Positions 44,472-52,632 of a stretch of DNA of 64,000 nt are shown here, one piece after another. The notes below the pieces were generated by a model that saw nothing but the letters and a program-made list of their open reading frames with translations, did no database searches and had not been told where the DNA came from. The stretch is from contig CAWCRN010000031.1 in NCBI GenBank assembly GCA_963797835.1, forward strand, positions 1 to 64,000, written 5' to 3'. The stretch is from JBDTSW01 sp963797835 (GTDB taxonomy: Bacteria > Actinomycetota > Thermoleophilia > Solirubrobacterales > 70-9). Within the stretch, counting starts at the first letter, position 1, and the number at the start of each line of letters is the position of its first letter. The position numbers and the translations under genes were made by a program.

Positions 44472-46850
44472 ATGGAACACTTGACGCGGGAAATGGACAC
44501 TCGCAGCTTCGCTCTGCAGCTCGTCGAGGCTGTACCCGAGCCGCTCGTGGTCGCCGACGGCAAGGGTGAGGTCGTATTCCTGAACGGACCCTGCCGGGAG
44601 GTGTTCGGCTACCGCTCCCGCGACCTGCGCGGCCGTCCGCTCGAGACCCTCCTGCCCGGGCTCGGCAACGGGGCCGTCCCCGATCCCGACGCCGGGACGG
44701 TGACCCTCGACGCGCGCCGAAGCGACGGTGGGTCCTTCCCGGCCGAGGTGGCGTTCGCCCCGGCGCTCTGGGAGGGCGAGGAGCTGCTGGTCGCCATCAT
44801 CCGCGACCTCTCCGAGCAGGAGCGCACCGAGCGCGAGCTGCGCCACACGCGCGACGCGCTCGCGGAGGCCCAGCGCCTGGCGCGCCTGGGAAGCTGGGAG
44901 TGGGACATCCCCGACAACCGGATGACCTGGTCGGACGAGCTGTTTCGGATCTACGGCCTCGAGCCGGGTGCGGTGATTCCCTCCAACGGGGCATTGCTCG
45001 ACCGCGTGCACCCGGACGACCGCGACTCGGTGGACGCGCGCAACCGCAAGGCGGTCGCCGACGGCCAGCCATTCGAGGACGTGAAGCGCTGCATGCGGGC
45101 CGACGGCAGCGAGTTCCTGATGCGAACGGTTGGCGAGGTGGTGACGGGCGACGACGGCAAGCTGCTGCGGATGCTGGGTGTGTGCGAGGACGTCACCGTC
45201 GCGCAGGAGGCCGAGCGCGCGAAGGCGGAGCTGACCGCGTTGTTCGAGTCGATCGACGACGCGATCTACGCGGCGACGCCGGAGGGGGTGATCACCAGCT
45301 GGAACCCCGGCGCCGAGCGCCTCTTCGGGTACTCGGCGGAGGAGGCGATCGGGCGCACGGTGGACATGCTGATCCCCGACGACTTCCTGATCGACGACGA
45401 CGAGCGGGCCGTCCAGCTCGCGGGCGGCGGTGCCGTCTCCCAGCACGAGACCCGGCGCGTCCGCAAGGACGGCTCGGTGATCGACGTCTCGCTGGGGCTC
45501 TCCCCGCTGCTGGGCCCCGACGACGAGGTCGTGGCGATCACCCGGATCGGCCGCGACATCACCGAGCGAAAGCGCGTCGAGGCGCAGCTCAAGCGCCTCG
45601 CCGACCGCGACCCGCTCACCGGCCTGCTCAACCGCCGGCGCTTCGCGGAGGAGCTGGGGTCGCGGGTCGCACACGCGCGCCGCTACAGCACGCGCGGCGC
45701 CGTGCTGATGCTCGACCTGGACAACTTCAAGTACGTGAACGACGCCTTCGGCCACGGCGCCGGCGACGAGCTGCTGCGCAGCACGGGACGCCTGCTGCAC
45801 TCGCGGCTGCGCGAGTCGGACGTGCTGGCGCGGCTCGGCGGCGACGAGTTCGCCGTGATCCTGCCCGAGGCCGACGAGTTCGCCGCGAACGAGGTGGTCT
45901 CCTCGCTGCTCAACTCCCTCCGCGAGCACGTGGTGCCGCTGGACGGGCGGCCGTTGCGGATCACGGCGTCGATCGGGATCGCCTTCTACGACTCGGAGGC
46001 GGCGAACGGGGAGGAGGTGCTCGCCGAGGCCGACGGCGCGATGTACGCGGCCAAGGACGGGGGCCGTGACCGGGCCCGGACCGCGGCCGCCGCCGCCGAG
46101 TCGGGCGCCACCGAGACCCGTCTGGGCTGGGAGCACCGCATCCACCGGGCGCTCGAGGAGGGCCAGTTCGTCCTCTACTGCCAGCCGATCATTGGCCTGC
46201 GCTCCGGCGAGATCTGCCAGCACGAGCTGTTGCTGCGCATGCAGGACGGAGACGAGCTGATCACTCCGGGGGCGTTCCTGGGCGTCGCCGAGCGCCTGGG
46301 GATGGTCGGCAAGATCGACCGCTGGGTGGTCGGGGAGGCGCTACGCCTCTTGACCGATCACCCCTCGCTCCGCCTCGAGGTGAACCTGTCCGCTCACTCG
46401 CTCGACGACCACGGACTGCTGGAGCTGATCCAGAGCGGGGTGTCCCAGCGGGAGATCGATCCGGGGCGCCTGATCTTCGAGATCACCGAGACCGCGGCGA
46501 TCGGGCGCATGGACGTCGCGCGCAAGCTGGCGCAGTCGCTGGCCGAGCTGGGCTGCGAGTTCGCCCTCGACGACTTCGGCGCCGGCTTCGGCTCCTTCTA
46601 CTACCTGAAGCACCTGCCCGCCCGGTACCTGAAGATCGACGGCGACTTCGTCCGCGCCCCGCGCAGCCGCGCCGACGAGCTCGTGATCGACGCCATCGTC
46701 GGCGTCGCCCAGGGCCTCGGCAAGGAGACCATCGCCGAGTTCGTGGAGGACGAGGCGACGCTCGAGATGGTCCGCGAGGCGGGGGTCGACTACGCGCAGG
46801 GCTTCCATATCTCGGAGCCGTTCCCGGTCCAGCAGCTGGGCCGCGCCTGA
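44472..46850 (+). CDS. PAS-PAS-PAS-GGDEF-EAL cyclic-di-GMP signalling protein
   Basis: Intact, about 792 residues. Three PAS domains (approximately residues 10-115, 125-245 and 245-370; the third has SWNPGAERLFGYSAEEAIGR and ITRIGRDITERK) precede a GGDEF domain with DPLTGLLNRRRF and an exact GGDEF (ARLGGDEFAV), so synthesis of c-di-GMP is possible. The EAL domain has HELLLRM in place of EALLR, with its Glu kept, EVNLSAHSL, FEITETAAI, LDDFGAGFGSFYYLKHLPAR, LKIDG and AEFVEDEATL; most metal ligands are present, so it could also hydrolyse. No membrane span is seen. Several upstream starts are possible; ATG at 44,472 is used. Confidence 0.88.
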   Translation: MEHLTREMDTRSFALQLVEAVPEPLVVADGKGEVVFLNGPCREVFGYRSRDLRGRPLETLLPGLGNGAVPDPDAGTVTLDARRSDGGSFPAEVAFAPALWEGEELLVAIIRDLSEQERTERELRHTRDALAEAQRLARLGSWEWDIPDNRMTWSDELFRIYGLEPGAVIPSNGALLDRVHPDDRDSVDARNRKAVADGQPFEDVKRCMRADGSEFLMRTVGEVVTGDDGKLLRMLGVCEDVTVAQEAERAKAELTALFESIDDAIYAATPEGVITSWNPGAERLFGYSAEEAIGRTVDMLIPDDFLIDDDERAVQLAGGGAVSQHETRRVRKDGSVIDVSLGLSPLLGPDDEVVAITRIGRDITERKRVEAQLKRLADRDPLTGLLNRRRFAEELGSRVAHARRYSTRGAVLMLDLDNFKYVNDAFGHGAGDELLRSTGRLLHSRLRESDVLARLGGDEFAVILPEADEFAANEVVSSLLNSLREHVVPLDGRPLRITASIGIAFYDSEAANGEEVLAEADGAMYAAKDGGRDRARTAAAAAESGATETRLGWEHRIHRALEEGQFVLYCQPIIGLRSGEICQHELLLRMQDGDELITPGAFLGVAERLGMVGKIDRWVVGEALRLLTDHPSLRLEVNLSAHSLDDHGLLELIQSGVSQREIDPGRLIFEITETAAIGRMDVARKLAQSLAELGCEFALDDFGAGFGSFYYLKHLPARYLKIDGDFVRAPRSRADELVIDAIVGVAQGLGKETIAEFVEDEATLEMVREAGVDYAQGFHISEPFPVQQLGRA

Positions 46851-46949
46851 GCACGCCTGGCCGGGAATTCCCGCTTTACGCAGGATTCTCGCTTTACGCA
46901 GGGAAACTCTGAGCGTTCACTCACAAACAGCACATAACCGGGAAACCCT

Positions 46950-47104
46950 GTGCTAGGGTGCCCGCCACCTTCAACCCGCTGAATCTCCGCCTACATATCG
47001 CGGAGAGCGGGGGACCCAACTGTTGGGGCGAATCTGCGGCATCTGCCGCGTAGCGCCACGTCTCTTTCGGCGCGAGCCCGTCAGCTAACCCCGCAAGCGC
47101 CAAG
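46950..47104 (+). ncRNA. ydaO/yuaA-type c-di-AMP riboswitch
   Basis: The 5' leader of the next gene contains the conserved blocks of the actinobacterial c-di-AMP riboswitch: CTCCGC...GCGGAG hairpin, GAGCGGGGGACCCA, GGGGCGAATC, a GCGGCATCTGCCGC hairpin followed by GTAG, and CCCGTCAGCTAACCCCGCAA shortly before the ribosome site AAGAAAGAGAG. In actinobacteria this class commonly controls cell-wall hydrolases, matching the downstream transglycosylase. Binding c-di-AMP normally lowers expression. Exact ends are approximate. Confidence 0.8.
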
Positions 47105-47114
47105 AAAGAGAGCT

Positions 47115-47579
47115 ATGACCGAGGGTTCTTCCCGCCGCACGGCGGAAACCGAAAAAAGGGAACTGAGCTTCAAGGAGCGCGCGCGCGTCGTCGTCGTAGG
47201 CGTGCTCGCCTCCGCCTCGCTCGCCGGAGTGCTGTTCGCCACGGCCGCCCAGGGCGGCTCGGGTGGCGTCGGCGGCCCCGGTGGCGGGGACGGCGGCCAG
47301 CGCAACGCGAGCAAGTACGTGCGCATCTGGGACGGCTTCAAGGCCAAGGACAAGAAGTGGGCGCGCCAGACCTCGCAGTGCGAGGCCGGCGGCGACCGCA
47401 ACATCCACGGCGGCGGCGGCTCCTACCACGGCGCCTTCCAGTTCATGAAGTCGACGTGGAAGAGCGCGCCGAAGTCGATCGGCAGCGATCCCCACAACTA
47501 CTCGTGGAAGACGCAGGCGGTCGTCGCGGTGCTGCTGAAGAAGCGCGACGGCGCCGGGCACTGGCCCGTCTGCGGCTAG
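47115..47579 (+). CDS. Rpf-like transglycosylase-domain secreted protein
   Basis: Intact 154-residue protein. A basic N-terminus precedes one hydrophobic segment (VVVVGVLASASLAGVLFATA) and a Gly-rich linker. The transglycosylase fold reads WARQTSQCEAGGDRNIHGGG, GSYHGAFQFMKSTWKSAPKS and WKTQAVVAVLLKKRDGAGHW, ending PVCG; the Glu of QCEAGG is the catalytic acid and the two Cys should pair, as in resuscitation-promoting factors. It probably cleaves peptidoglycan at the cell surface during growth or exit from dormancy. The riboswitch 10 bp upstream points to c-di-AMP control. Confidence 0.85.
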   Translation: MTEGSSRRTAETEKRELSFKERARVVVVGVLASASLAGVLFATAAQGGSGGVGGPGGGDGGQRNASKYVRIWDGFKAKDKKWARQTSQCEAGGDRNIHGGGGSYHGAFQFMKSTWKSAPKSIGSDPHNYSWKTQAVVAVLLKKRDGAGHWPVCG

Positions 47580-47594
47580 CGCGCCACCCGAGAT

Positions 47595-47639
47595 GGGGTC
47601 AGACCCCTTTAGTCGACTCCACTCAAGGGGTCTGACCCC
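47595..47639. terminator. 15-bp perfect inverted repeat, terminator-like
   Basis: GGGGTCAGACCCCTT (47,595-47,609) is the exact reverse complement of AAGGGGTCTGACCCC (47,625-47,639), with a 15-base spacer containing AGTCGACT. Each arm is itself nearly palindromic. It lies 15 bp after the transglycosylase stop and could end transcription, though no U tract follows. It may instead be a dispersed repeat of the REP kind. Confidence 0.55.
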
Positions 47640-47669
47640 GGATGCGCCGGTCGAGGTAGGTTCTGACGA

Positions 47670-49055
47670 ATGAGTCGCGCGCCCGTTCTCCCAGCGTGGA
47701 GTGCCCCAACGAGATTGATGGGAGATTCGGGCCTTGCCCGCCTGGCCGTGCGGGGGGACGCCCGTGCGTTCGATGCCATCTTCAAGCGCCATCACCAGGA
47801 GCTCTACCGCTACTGCCGGGCGATCCTGTCCGACCCCGACGACGCCCAGGACGCGCTTCAGGCCACGATGGCCGCCGCGCTGCGGGCGCTGCCGGGCGAG
47901 CGCCGCGAGATCAAGCTGCGCCCCTGGCTGTTCCGCGTGGCCCACAACGAGGCGATCTCGATCGCACGCATGAGGAGGGAGGCGCCGCAGGCCAGCGAGC
48001 CGTCGCTCGCGCCGGGGGCGGACGCGGACGCCGAGGACCGCGAGCGGCTTCGCCTGCTCGTCGGCGACCTGAGCGCCCTGCCCGAGCGCCAGCGGGGGGC
48101 GCTCGTGATGCGGGAGCTGAGTGGCCTCTCCTACGCGGGCATAGCCGCCGCGCTGGGCGCATCGGAGGCGGGAGCGCGCCAGCTCGTCTACGAGGCGAGG
48201 GAAGCCATGCGTGAGGCGGCGGCCGCGCGCGATGCGGACTGCGCCGAGATCCGCCAGCGGATCTCGGCCGGGGACGGCCGGGTCCTGCGCGGGCGGGCGG
48301 TTCGCGCTCACCTGCGCGGATGCGAAGGCTGCGGCGACTACCTCGTTGCCATCTCCCAGCGGAAGAACGATCTGCGGATGCTGGCACCGCCGCTTCCCGT
48401 CCTGGCGGCCACCGGCCTGCTGGCAGCGATCGCCGGCGAGGGCGGGAAGGCTGGGCTCGTCACCGGCCTGGGCTCGGCGGGAGCGAGCGCGATGACCAAG
48501 GGCGGCGCCGTGATCGCAGCGGTCGCGCTCGGCACGGGCGCCGCCGGGGTAACCGGGGCGGTCGACTTGCCCTTCCAGGGCGCGCCCGATCGCGGGCCGG
48601 CTCCCGCAGTGGAGAGCGTCCCGGCCCCAGCCGAGGCCGCCGGCACGTGGAGGGACGGCGCTCCGCCATCGACCGCGACAGGCACCAGCGGCGCCCGCGG
48701 CGACGCCGAGCGGACCACCGGTGCCGGCCAAGCGGATGGTCGCGCGAACGGGGGGCCGGACCGCGGGCACGCCGGTGCGACGGAGGGCTCGCCTGGGACG
48801 GGCGCGCCTGCGCGTGGATCCGACGGCGTCACAGGGCCGCCCGAGCACGCCGCCAGCGCCGGGCCGCCCGAGCAGGCGGTCGGCACGGGCACGCCTGATT
48901 CCGCTGGTACGGGCACCGGCAACGCCGGGGGCAGCTCGGCCGCCGCACACGAGCGATCACACGAGCCCCCAAGCTTGAGCGCTGCGGCGCACTCGAACGC
49001 CGGCACCGGTGGTCCCCCGGCTCATGCAAACGGCCAGGGAAACAAGCACGAGTAA
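47670..49055 (+). CDS. ECF sigma factor fused to anti-sigma zinc-finger and membrane segment
   Basis: Intact, 461 residues. The sigma domains occupy about residues 20-185: FDAIFKRHHQELYRYCRAIL and DAQDALQATMAAALRAL (region 2), LSALPERQRGALVMRELSGL and SYAGIAAALGASEAGARQLV (region 4). An anti-sigma zinc finger follows (HLRGCEGCGDYL, the HxxxCxxC pattern), then one or two hydrophobic segments, and a Gly/Ala/Thr-rich C-terminal domain of about 150 residues, presumably outside the cell. Sigma and anti-sigma in one chain implies release by proteolysis or in-place sensing. The signal is unknown. Confidence 0.85.
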   Translation: MSRAPVLPAWSAPTRLMGDSGLARLAVRGDARAFDAIFKRHHQELYRYCRAILSDPDDAQDALQATMAAALRALPGERREIKLRPWLFRVAHNEAISIARMRREAPQASEPSLAPGADADAEDRERLRLLVGDLSALPERQRGALVMRELSGLSYAGIAAALGASEAGARQLVYEAREAMREAAAARDADCAEIRQRISAGDGRVLRGRAVRAHLRGCEGCGDYLVAISQRKNDLRMLAPPLPVLAATGLLAAIAGEGGKAGLVTGLGSAGASAMTKGGAVIAAVALGTGAAGVTGAVDLPFQGAPDRGPAPAVESVPAPAEAAGTWRDGAPPSTATGTSGARGDAERTTGAGQADGRANGGPDRGHAGATEGSPGTGAPARGSDGVTGPPEHAASAGPPEQAVGTGTPDSAGTGTGNAGGSSAAAHERSHEPPSLSAAAHSNAGTGGPPAHANGQGNKHE

Positions 49056-49164
49056 TGCGGCCGCGGCTGCGGTCGAAGGTATCTCCTGACAACTGGGCCC
49101 CCCGCCCGTTGTTGCCTGCGAACCATGAAACCGAGCCCGTGAGGGCAAGGAGGTACCCGAAACC

Positions 49165-49518
49165 GTGAAGAGGACGATCATCATCGGCGCTTCGCTGCTG
49201 GCGACGCTCGCCGTCGCCGCTCCCGCGAACGCCGGCGTGAACGCCAAGAACGTGGCCGCGAAGGCGTGCCACGCCGAGAAGAAGGCCGACAAGGAGGACT
49301 TCCAGGCGACCTACGGCCCCGAGCACGCGATGCGCAACTGCATCAAGGGCACGGTCCCCGAGGTGAAGAACGCCGCCAAGGAGTGCAAGGCCGAGCGCGA
49401 GCTCGACGCGGACGCGTTCCGCGCGAACTACGGCACCAACGAGAACGGGAGCAACGCCTTCGGCAAGTGCGTCTCGGAGAAGGTCCGGGCGGACGACGAG
49501 GAGCCGTCTCCTAGCTAG
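49165..49518 (+). CDS. Small secreted Cys-repeat protein
   Basis: GTG at 49,165 behind AAGGAGGT (49,148-49,155) starts MKRTIIIGASLLATLAVAAP, a signal peptide ending ANAG. The mature part has two copies of a 40-45 residue unit: AAKACHAEKKADKEDFQATY...MRNCIKG and AAKECKAERELDADAFRANY...FGKCVSE, each with Cys near both ends and an FxxxYG motif. Four Cys allow a disulfide in each unit. The function is unknown; similar two-unit secreted proteins occur in related actinobacteria. It follows the sigma/anti-sigma fusion by 109 bp. Confidence 0.7.
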   Translation: MKRTIIIGASLLATLAVAAPANAGVNAKNVAAKACHAEKKADKEDFQATYGPEHAMRNCIKGTVPEVKNAAKECKAERELDADAFRANYGTNENGSNAFGKCVSEKVRADDEEPSPS

Positions 49519-49573
49519 GGTCGGTCCTCCCACAGGCGGGAGGTGACGCTGCCGGGACGGTAATAGTTCGGGC

Positions 49574-50206
49574 GTGCGCACCTGCCCCGCCTGCGGCGAG
49601 GACACCAAGGCCGAGACCACCGAGCCGTGCACCGAGTGCGGGTTCTCGCCGGTCGCGCCGGAGGACGACCCGTCGTGGGACCAGAGCGTCTGGGCCGAGG
49701 AGGCCGCGGCGCAGGCGCCGCGAACCGCCACCGCCGGTGACCAGGCTCCGGCGCCGCGCGACGCCGCAGCCCCAGGCGCCGACCAGCAGGCGCCTGCGCC
49801 CGCCGAGACCCCCGGCTACGGCTTCCCCGACCAGCCCGAGCCCCCCGCGCCCGCCCGCAGCGGCCCACGCGTGGCGCCGATCTGGATCGTGCTGATCCTC
49901 GTCGGGATCGCCTGGCAGGCGTTCAACCTTTTCGACGGCTGCGGCGAGATCTTCTCCGACAAGCCCGGGCCCACGGCGGAGGAGACCGAGTCGGCGCTGG
50001 AGGACGACGCGGCGGCCCAGGGGCTCACCGGCGCCACCGTCGACTGCCCCGACTCCGCCGAGGACACCGAGGTGGGCGCGACCTTTGACTGCACGGTCAC
50101 CGCATCGCAGGGTCGGACCGAGACCATCACGGTCACCAACAACGAGGACAACTTCGAGTGGTCGCGGGAGCCGTTCTTCCGCCTCCAGCGCGATCGGAGC
50201 CCCTGA
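49574..50206 (+). CDS. Zinc-ribbon membrane protein with DUF4333-like C-terminus
   Basis: GTG start, 210 residues. An N-terminal zinc ribbon (RTCPACGEDTKAETTEPCTE, then CGF) is followed by an acidic/Ala-Pro linker, one membrane span (VAPIWIVLILVGIAWQAFNL) and an external domain with ATVDCPDSAEDTEVGATFDC and TVTASQGRTETITVTNNEDN. The two Cys and strand pattern match the DUF4333-type domain of actinobacterial lipoproteins and kinases. The role is unknown. It is convergent with the YrhK-like gene; its stop abuts that gene's stop. Confidence 0.7.
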   Translation: MRTCPACGEDTKAETTEPCTECGFSPVAPEDDPSWDQSVWAEEAAAQAPRTATAGDQAPAPRDAAAPGADQQAPAPAETPGYGFPDQPEPPAPARSGPRVAPIWIVLILVGIAWQAFNLFDGCGEIFSDKPGPTAEETESALEDDAAAQGLTGATVDCPDSAEDTEVGATFDCTVTASQGRTETITVTNNEDNFEWSREPFFRLQRDRSP

Positions 50207-50824
50207 CTATGCCCGCCGCGGAACGAGCAGATAGGCCGCGACGAAGAAACAGACCGCGCCCGCGAAGGTCCCCCAGGTGGCGACCTCGACGTTCAGCTGC
50301 TCGCCGGTCTTCACCACCACCGACGCGAGCGCCGAGAGCCCGAAGAACACCGAGCCGGCGAGGTTTAGCCAGGCGATCTCGCCGGCGCGCCGGTCGCCGC
50401 CGGCGCTGTTCGACCGGGCGCGCCGCACCACGGCCACCGCGATCGCCGAGGCGATCAGGAAGCACAGGGAGCCAACCGCGTCCGGCAGCCAGATCAGGTG
50501 GTTCTGCGAGTGGCGGTCGAGGTCGGAGTCGAGTGCGGCGTAGGTATTGAGGTTGAACATGATCGTCCCGGCCAGCTGGACCGCCGACGCGATGAGGTCG
50601 AGGCGGTCGCCCGGCTCGACCGTGCGGAACGTCTCGGCTCCCGCGGCGGTGAAGAAGATCGAGCCGACGAAGTAGACGAGGCCGGCCACGTCGTTCTCGA
50701 AATCGGCCATGAACGGCAGCGAGGCCACTGCGAAGCAGAACGAGCCGGCCATGAACAGGCGGCCGATCCGCCGGTTCGCGCCCGGCTCGGCGCGGCCGAC
50801 CTGGAGTGCGCCGAGGACGCTCAC
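50207..50824 (-). CDS. YrhK-domain membrane protein
   Basis: Intact 205-residue polytopic protein with about six membrane spans. RRIGRLFMAGSFCFAVASLP, VYFVGSIFFTAAGAETFRTV, AGTIMFNLNTYAALDSDLDR and WLPDAVGSLCFLIASAIAVA match YrhK-like domains, duplicated within the chain; the second unit reads EIAWLNLAGSVFFGLSALAS. The function of the family is not known. It is divergent from the GntR regulator, with 65 bp between them. Confidence 0.7.
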   Translation of the reverse strand: MSVLGALQVGRAEPGANRRIGRLFMAGSFCFAVASLPFMADFENDVAGLVYFVGSIFFTAAGAETFRTVEPGDRLDLIASAVQLAGTIMFNLNTYAALDSDLDRHSQNHLIWLPDAVGSLCFLIASAIAVAVVRRARSNSAGGDRRAGEIAWLNLAGSVFFGLSALASVVVKTGEQLNVEVATWGTFAGAVCFFVAAYLLVPRRA

Positions 50825-50889
50825 GGCCGCGAGGCTACTTCCCAGGCGAACCGGGTCGGCGATTGGTCCGGTCGCGGTACCTTTGACCC

Positions 50890-51615
50890 ATGGCCCGCGA
50901 TCCCGCCCTCGAGGCGGTCTTCATGCCGGTGCGGCCGCCGACCACGTTCGAGGAGACGGTCGAGCGGCTGGGCACGGCGATCCGCGTCGGGCTGCTCGCG
51001 CCGGGGTCGAAGCTGCCCGCCGAGCGCAAGCTCGCGAGCGAGCTGAGGATCTCGCGTTCAACGCTGCGCGAGGCGCTGACCACCCTTGTGCAGAGCGGCC
51101 ACCTCACCGCCCAGCGCGGCCGCAGCGGGGGCACCTTCGTGGCCGCCGAGCCGCCGCTGGCCGAGGCCGGCGCCCAGGCCGAGGTCATCCTCAGCGCGGA
51201 CGCGTGGGCGGTGCTGGAGCGGCGGGTGGCGGTCGAGGCCGGCGCGGTGCTGCTCGCATGCGAGCGCTCGGAGGCCGAGGACCTCGCGAAGCTCGACGAG
51301 CTGGTCGAGCGGATGGCGACCGTGACGGATTTCGACGACTACCGCCGCGCCGACATCCGCTTCCACATCGGCGTGGCCGAGGCGGCGCGATCGCCCCACA
51401 TGCTGGCCGAGATGACCGAGGTCCAGGGCCGGATGAGCGAGCTGATCACGCTGATCGCCCACCCCGAGAAGGTCCTCACCCACTCCAACGAGCAGCACCG
51501 CAAGCTGGTGAAGCTGCTGGCTCGCGGGAACTCGAAGGAGGGAGTGCGGCTGATCCGCGACCACATCGAGGGCACCGAGCACATCCTCGCCGGGCTGCTG
51601 CCCCGCCCGGCCTAG
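50890..51615 (+). CDS. GntR/FCD-family transcriptional regulator
   Basis: Intact 241-residue regulator. The winged helix (LGTAIRVGLLAPGSKLPAER, LRISRSTLREALTTLVQSGH) is followed by an FCD ligand-binding domain (ERRVAVEAGAVLLACERSEA, DYRRADIRFHIGVAEAARSP with Asp/His metal ligands, EQHRKLVKLLARGNSKEGVR, IRDHIEGTEHIL). FCD regulators respond to organic acids or amino-acid derivatives. It lies at the edge of the catabolic cluster and may control it. Its 3' end (51,497-51,590) is repeated without a mismatch at 56,196-56,289. Confidence 0.87.
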   Translation: MARDPALEAVFMPVRPPTTFEETVERLGTAIRVGLLAPGSKLPAERKLASELRISRSTLREALTTLVQSGHLTAQRGRSGGTFVAAEPPLAEAGAQAEVILSADAWAVLERRVAVEAGAVLLACERSEAEDLAKLDELVERMATVTDFDDYRRADIRFHIGVAEAARSPHMLAEMTEVQGRMSELITLIAHPEKVLTHSNEQHRKLVKLLARGNSKEGVRLIRDHIEGTEHILAGLLPRPA

Positions 51616-51660
51616 GGACCCACTCAACGGCAGCCCACTCCGGGGGGCGAACCAGGGGGG

Positions 51661-51703
51661 TGTCCTGCCTCACTGTTGCAGTGGAACAGCAGGACAGGAC
51701 AGC
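51661..51703. repeat. Left flanking hairpin repeat of the AbiEi-like cassette
   Basis: TGTCCTGC (51,661-51,668) pairs with GCAGGACA (51,689-51,696) around a 20-base spacer, then GGACAGCC. A related copy stands in the same orientation at 52,573-52,614, so the pair are imperfect direct repeats bracketing one gene. The start region of that gene lies inside this repeat. Confidence 0.65.
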
Positions 51704-52583
51704 CGAGCGAGTGATGGCCGGGATCGCGACTGCGGCCTACGGCATCGTGACCCGGCAGGAGTTGCTGGGCGCGGGTATCACTGAGGAGGAGATCCGTTGG
51801 AGGCTTCACACCGGGGCGCTGCTCGAGGAGTACCAGGGCGTCTATCGCGTTGGCCATCGGGCCCCGAGTGGCGAGGCGACCTACCTGGCCGCGGTCAAGG
51901 CCTGCGGTGACGGAGCCATGCTGGCAGGAAGGGCTGCCGCTTGGCTCTGGGGACTCATCAGAGGCCCCGCACCAAGATCGGAGGTCATCGCTCTCACTGA
52001 AAGACGAGTAGCCGGGATCGTCACGCACCGCGCGCGGCGCCAACCCGGCGCCGACGCGGCGATGTGCAAGGGGATCCCGGTGACAACGGTGGCGCGGACG
52101 CTCGTCGACCTGGGCGCCGTCCTGGGCGCCGATGCCCTGGCCAGGGCCTGCCACGAGGCGGGTGTGAAGCACGGCACGACGCCGGCCGACGTGGAGGCCG
52201 TGCTGAAGCGCCGGCCCGCTTCGCGCGGCGCCGGAAAGCTCCGACGGGTGATGTCGGGCGAGGTCAAGGTGCTCCTCAGTCGCCTCGAGCGGCGGTTTCA
52301 GGAGCGACTCCGCGAGGCCGACCTGCCACAGCCGAAGACCAACAGGCCTGCCGGTGGGCGGCGGGTCGACTGTCGCTGGCCGGAGCACAAGCTCACGGTT
52401 GAGCTCGACAGCTATCGGTACCACCGCTCCCGCCACGCCTGGGAGCAGGACCGCCGGCGCGAGCGCCAGGCGCGGGCCCGTGGCGACGACTTCCGTCGCT
52501 ACACCTGGGACGACGTCTTCGTGCACCCGCGCCTGATGATGCGCGAGCTCGAGGCCTTCTTCAACGGCAGCCGTCCTGCCTAA
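51681..52583 (+). CDS. AbiEi-antitoxin-like / DUF559-like protein in a repeat-flanked cassette
   Basis: About 300 residues. The N-terminal winged-helix part (IATAAYGIVTRQELLGAGIT, EEYQGVYRVGHRAPSGEATY) and GIPVTTVARTLVDLGAVLGA match the AbiEi-type antitoxin family of type IV toxin-antitoxin systems. The C-terminal part (RRVDCRWPEHKLTVELDSYR, WEQDRRRERQARARGDDFRR, YTWDDV) is a very-short-patch-repair/DUF559-like nuclease fold with D, E and R residues placed as in relatives. Such stand-alone genes are abundant in actinobacteria. Starts at GTG 51,681 or GTG/ATG at 51,711-51,714 are possible. No toxin gene adjoins it. Confidence 0.7.
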   Translation: MEQQDRTAERVMAGIATAAYGIVTRQELLGAGITEEEIRWRLHTGALLEEYQGVYRVGHRAPSGEATYLAAVKACGDGAMLAGRAAAWLWGLIRGPAPRSEVIALTERRVAGIVTHRARRQPGADAAMCKGIPVTTVARTLVDLGAVLGADALARACHEAGVKHGTTPADVEAVLKRRPASRGAGKLRRVMSGEVKVLLSRLERRFQERLREADLPQPKTNRPAGGRRVDCRWPEHKLTVELDSYRYHRSRHAWEQDRRRERQARARGDDFRRYTWDDVFVHPRLMMRELEAFFNGSRPA

Positions 52584-52614
52584 CTTTGCTCTGTCACAGC
52601 AGGGCAGGACAGCC
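52573..52614. repeat. Right flanking hairpin repeat of the AbiEi-like cassette
   Basis: GTCCTGCC (52,573-52,580) pairs perfectly with GGCAGGAC (52,603-52,610). The copy shares TCCTGCCTnACT, CAGCAG and CAGGACAGCC with the left repeat. The gene's stop codon lies within it. Confidence 0.65.
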
Positions 52615-52632
52615 CGTGGGCGGGGCGTGGGG

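Noticed and set aside
44448..46223. Long minus-strand frame opposite the PAS-GGDEF-EAL gene
   Set aside because: It is a mirror of the intact signalling gene, with low-complexity composition and no family motif.
47595..47639. Insertion-sequence terminal repeats
   Set aside because: The arms face each other over only 15 bases, with no transposase or target duplication.
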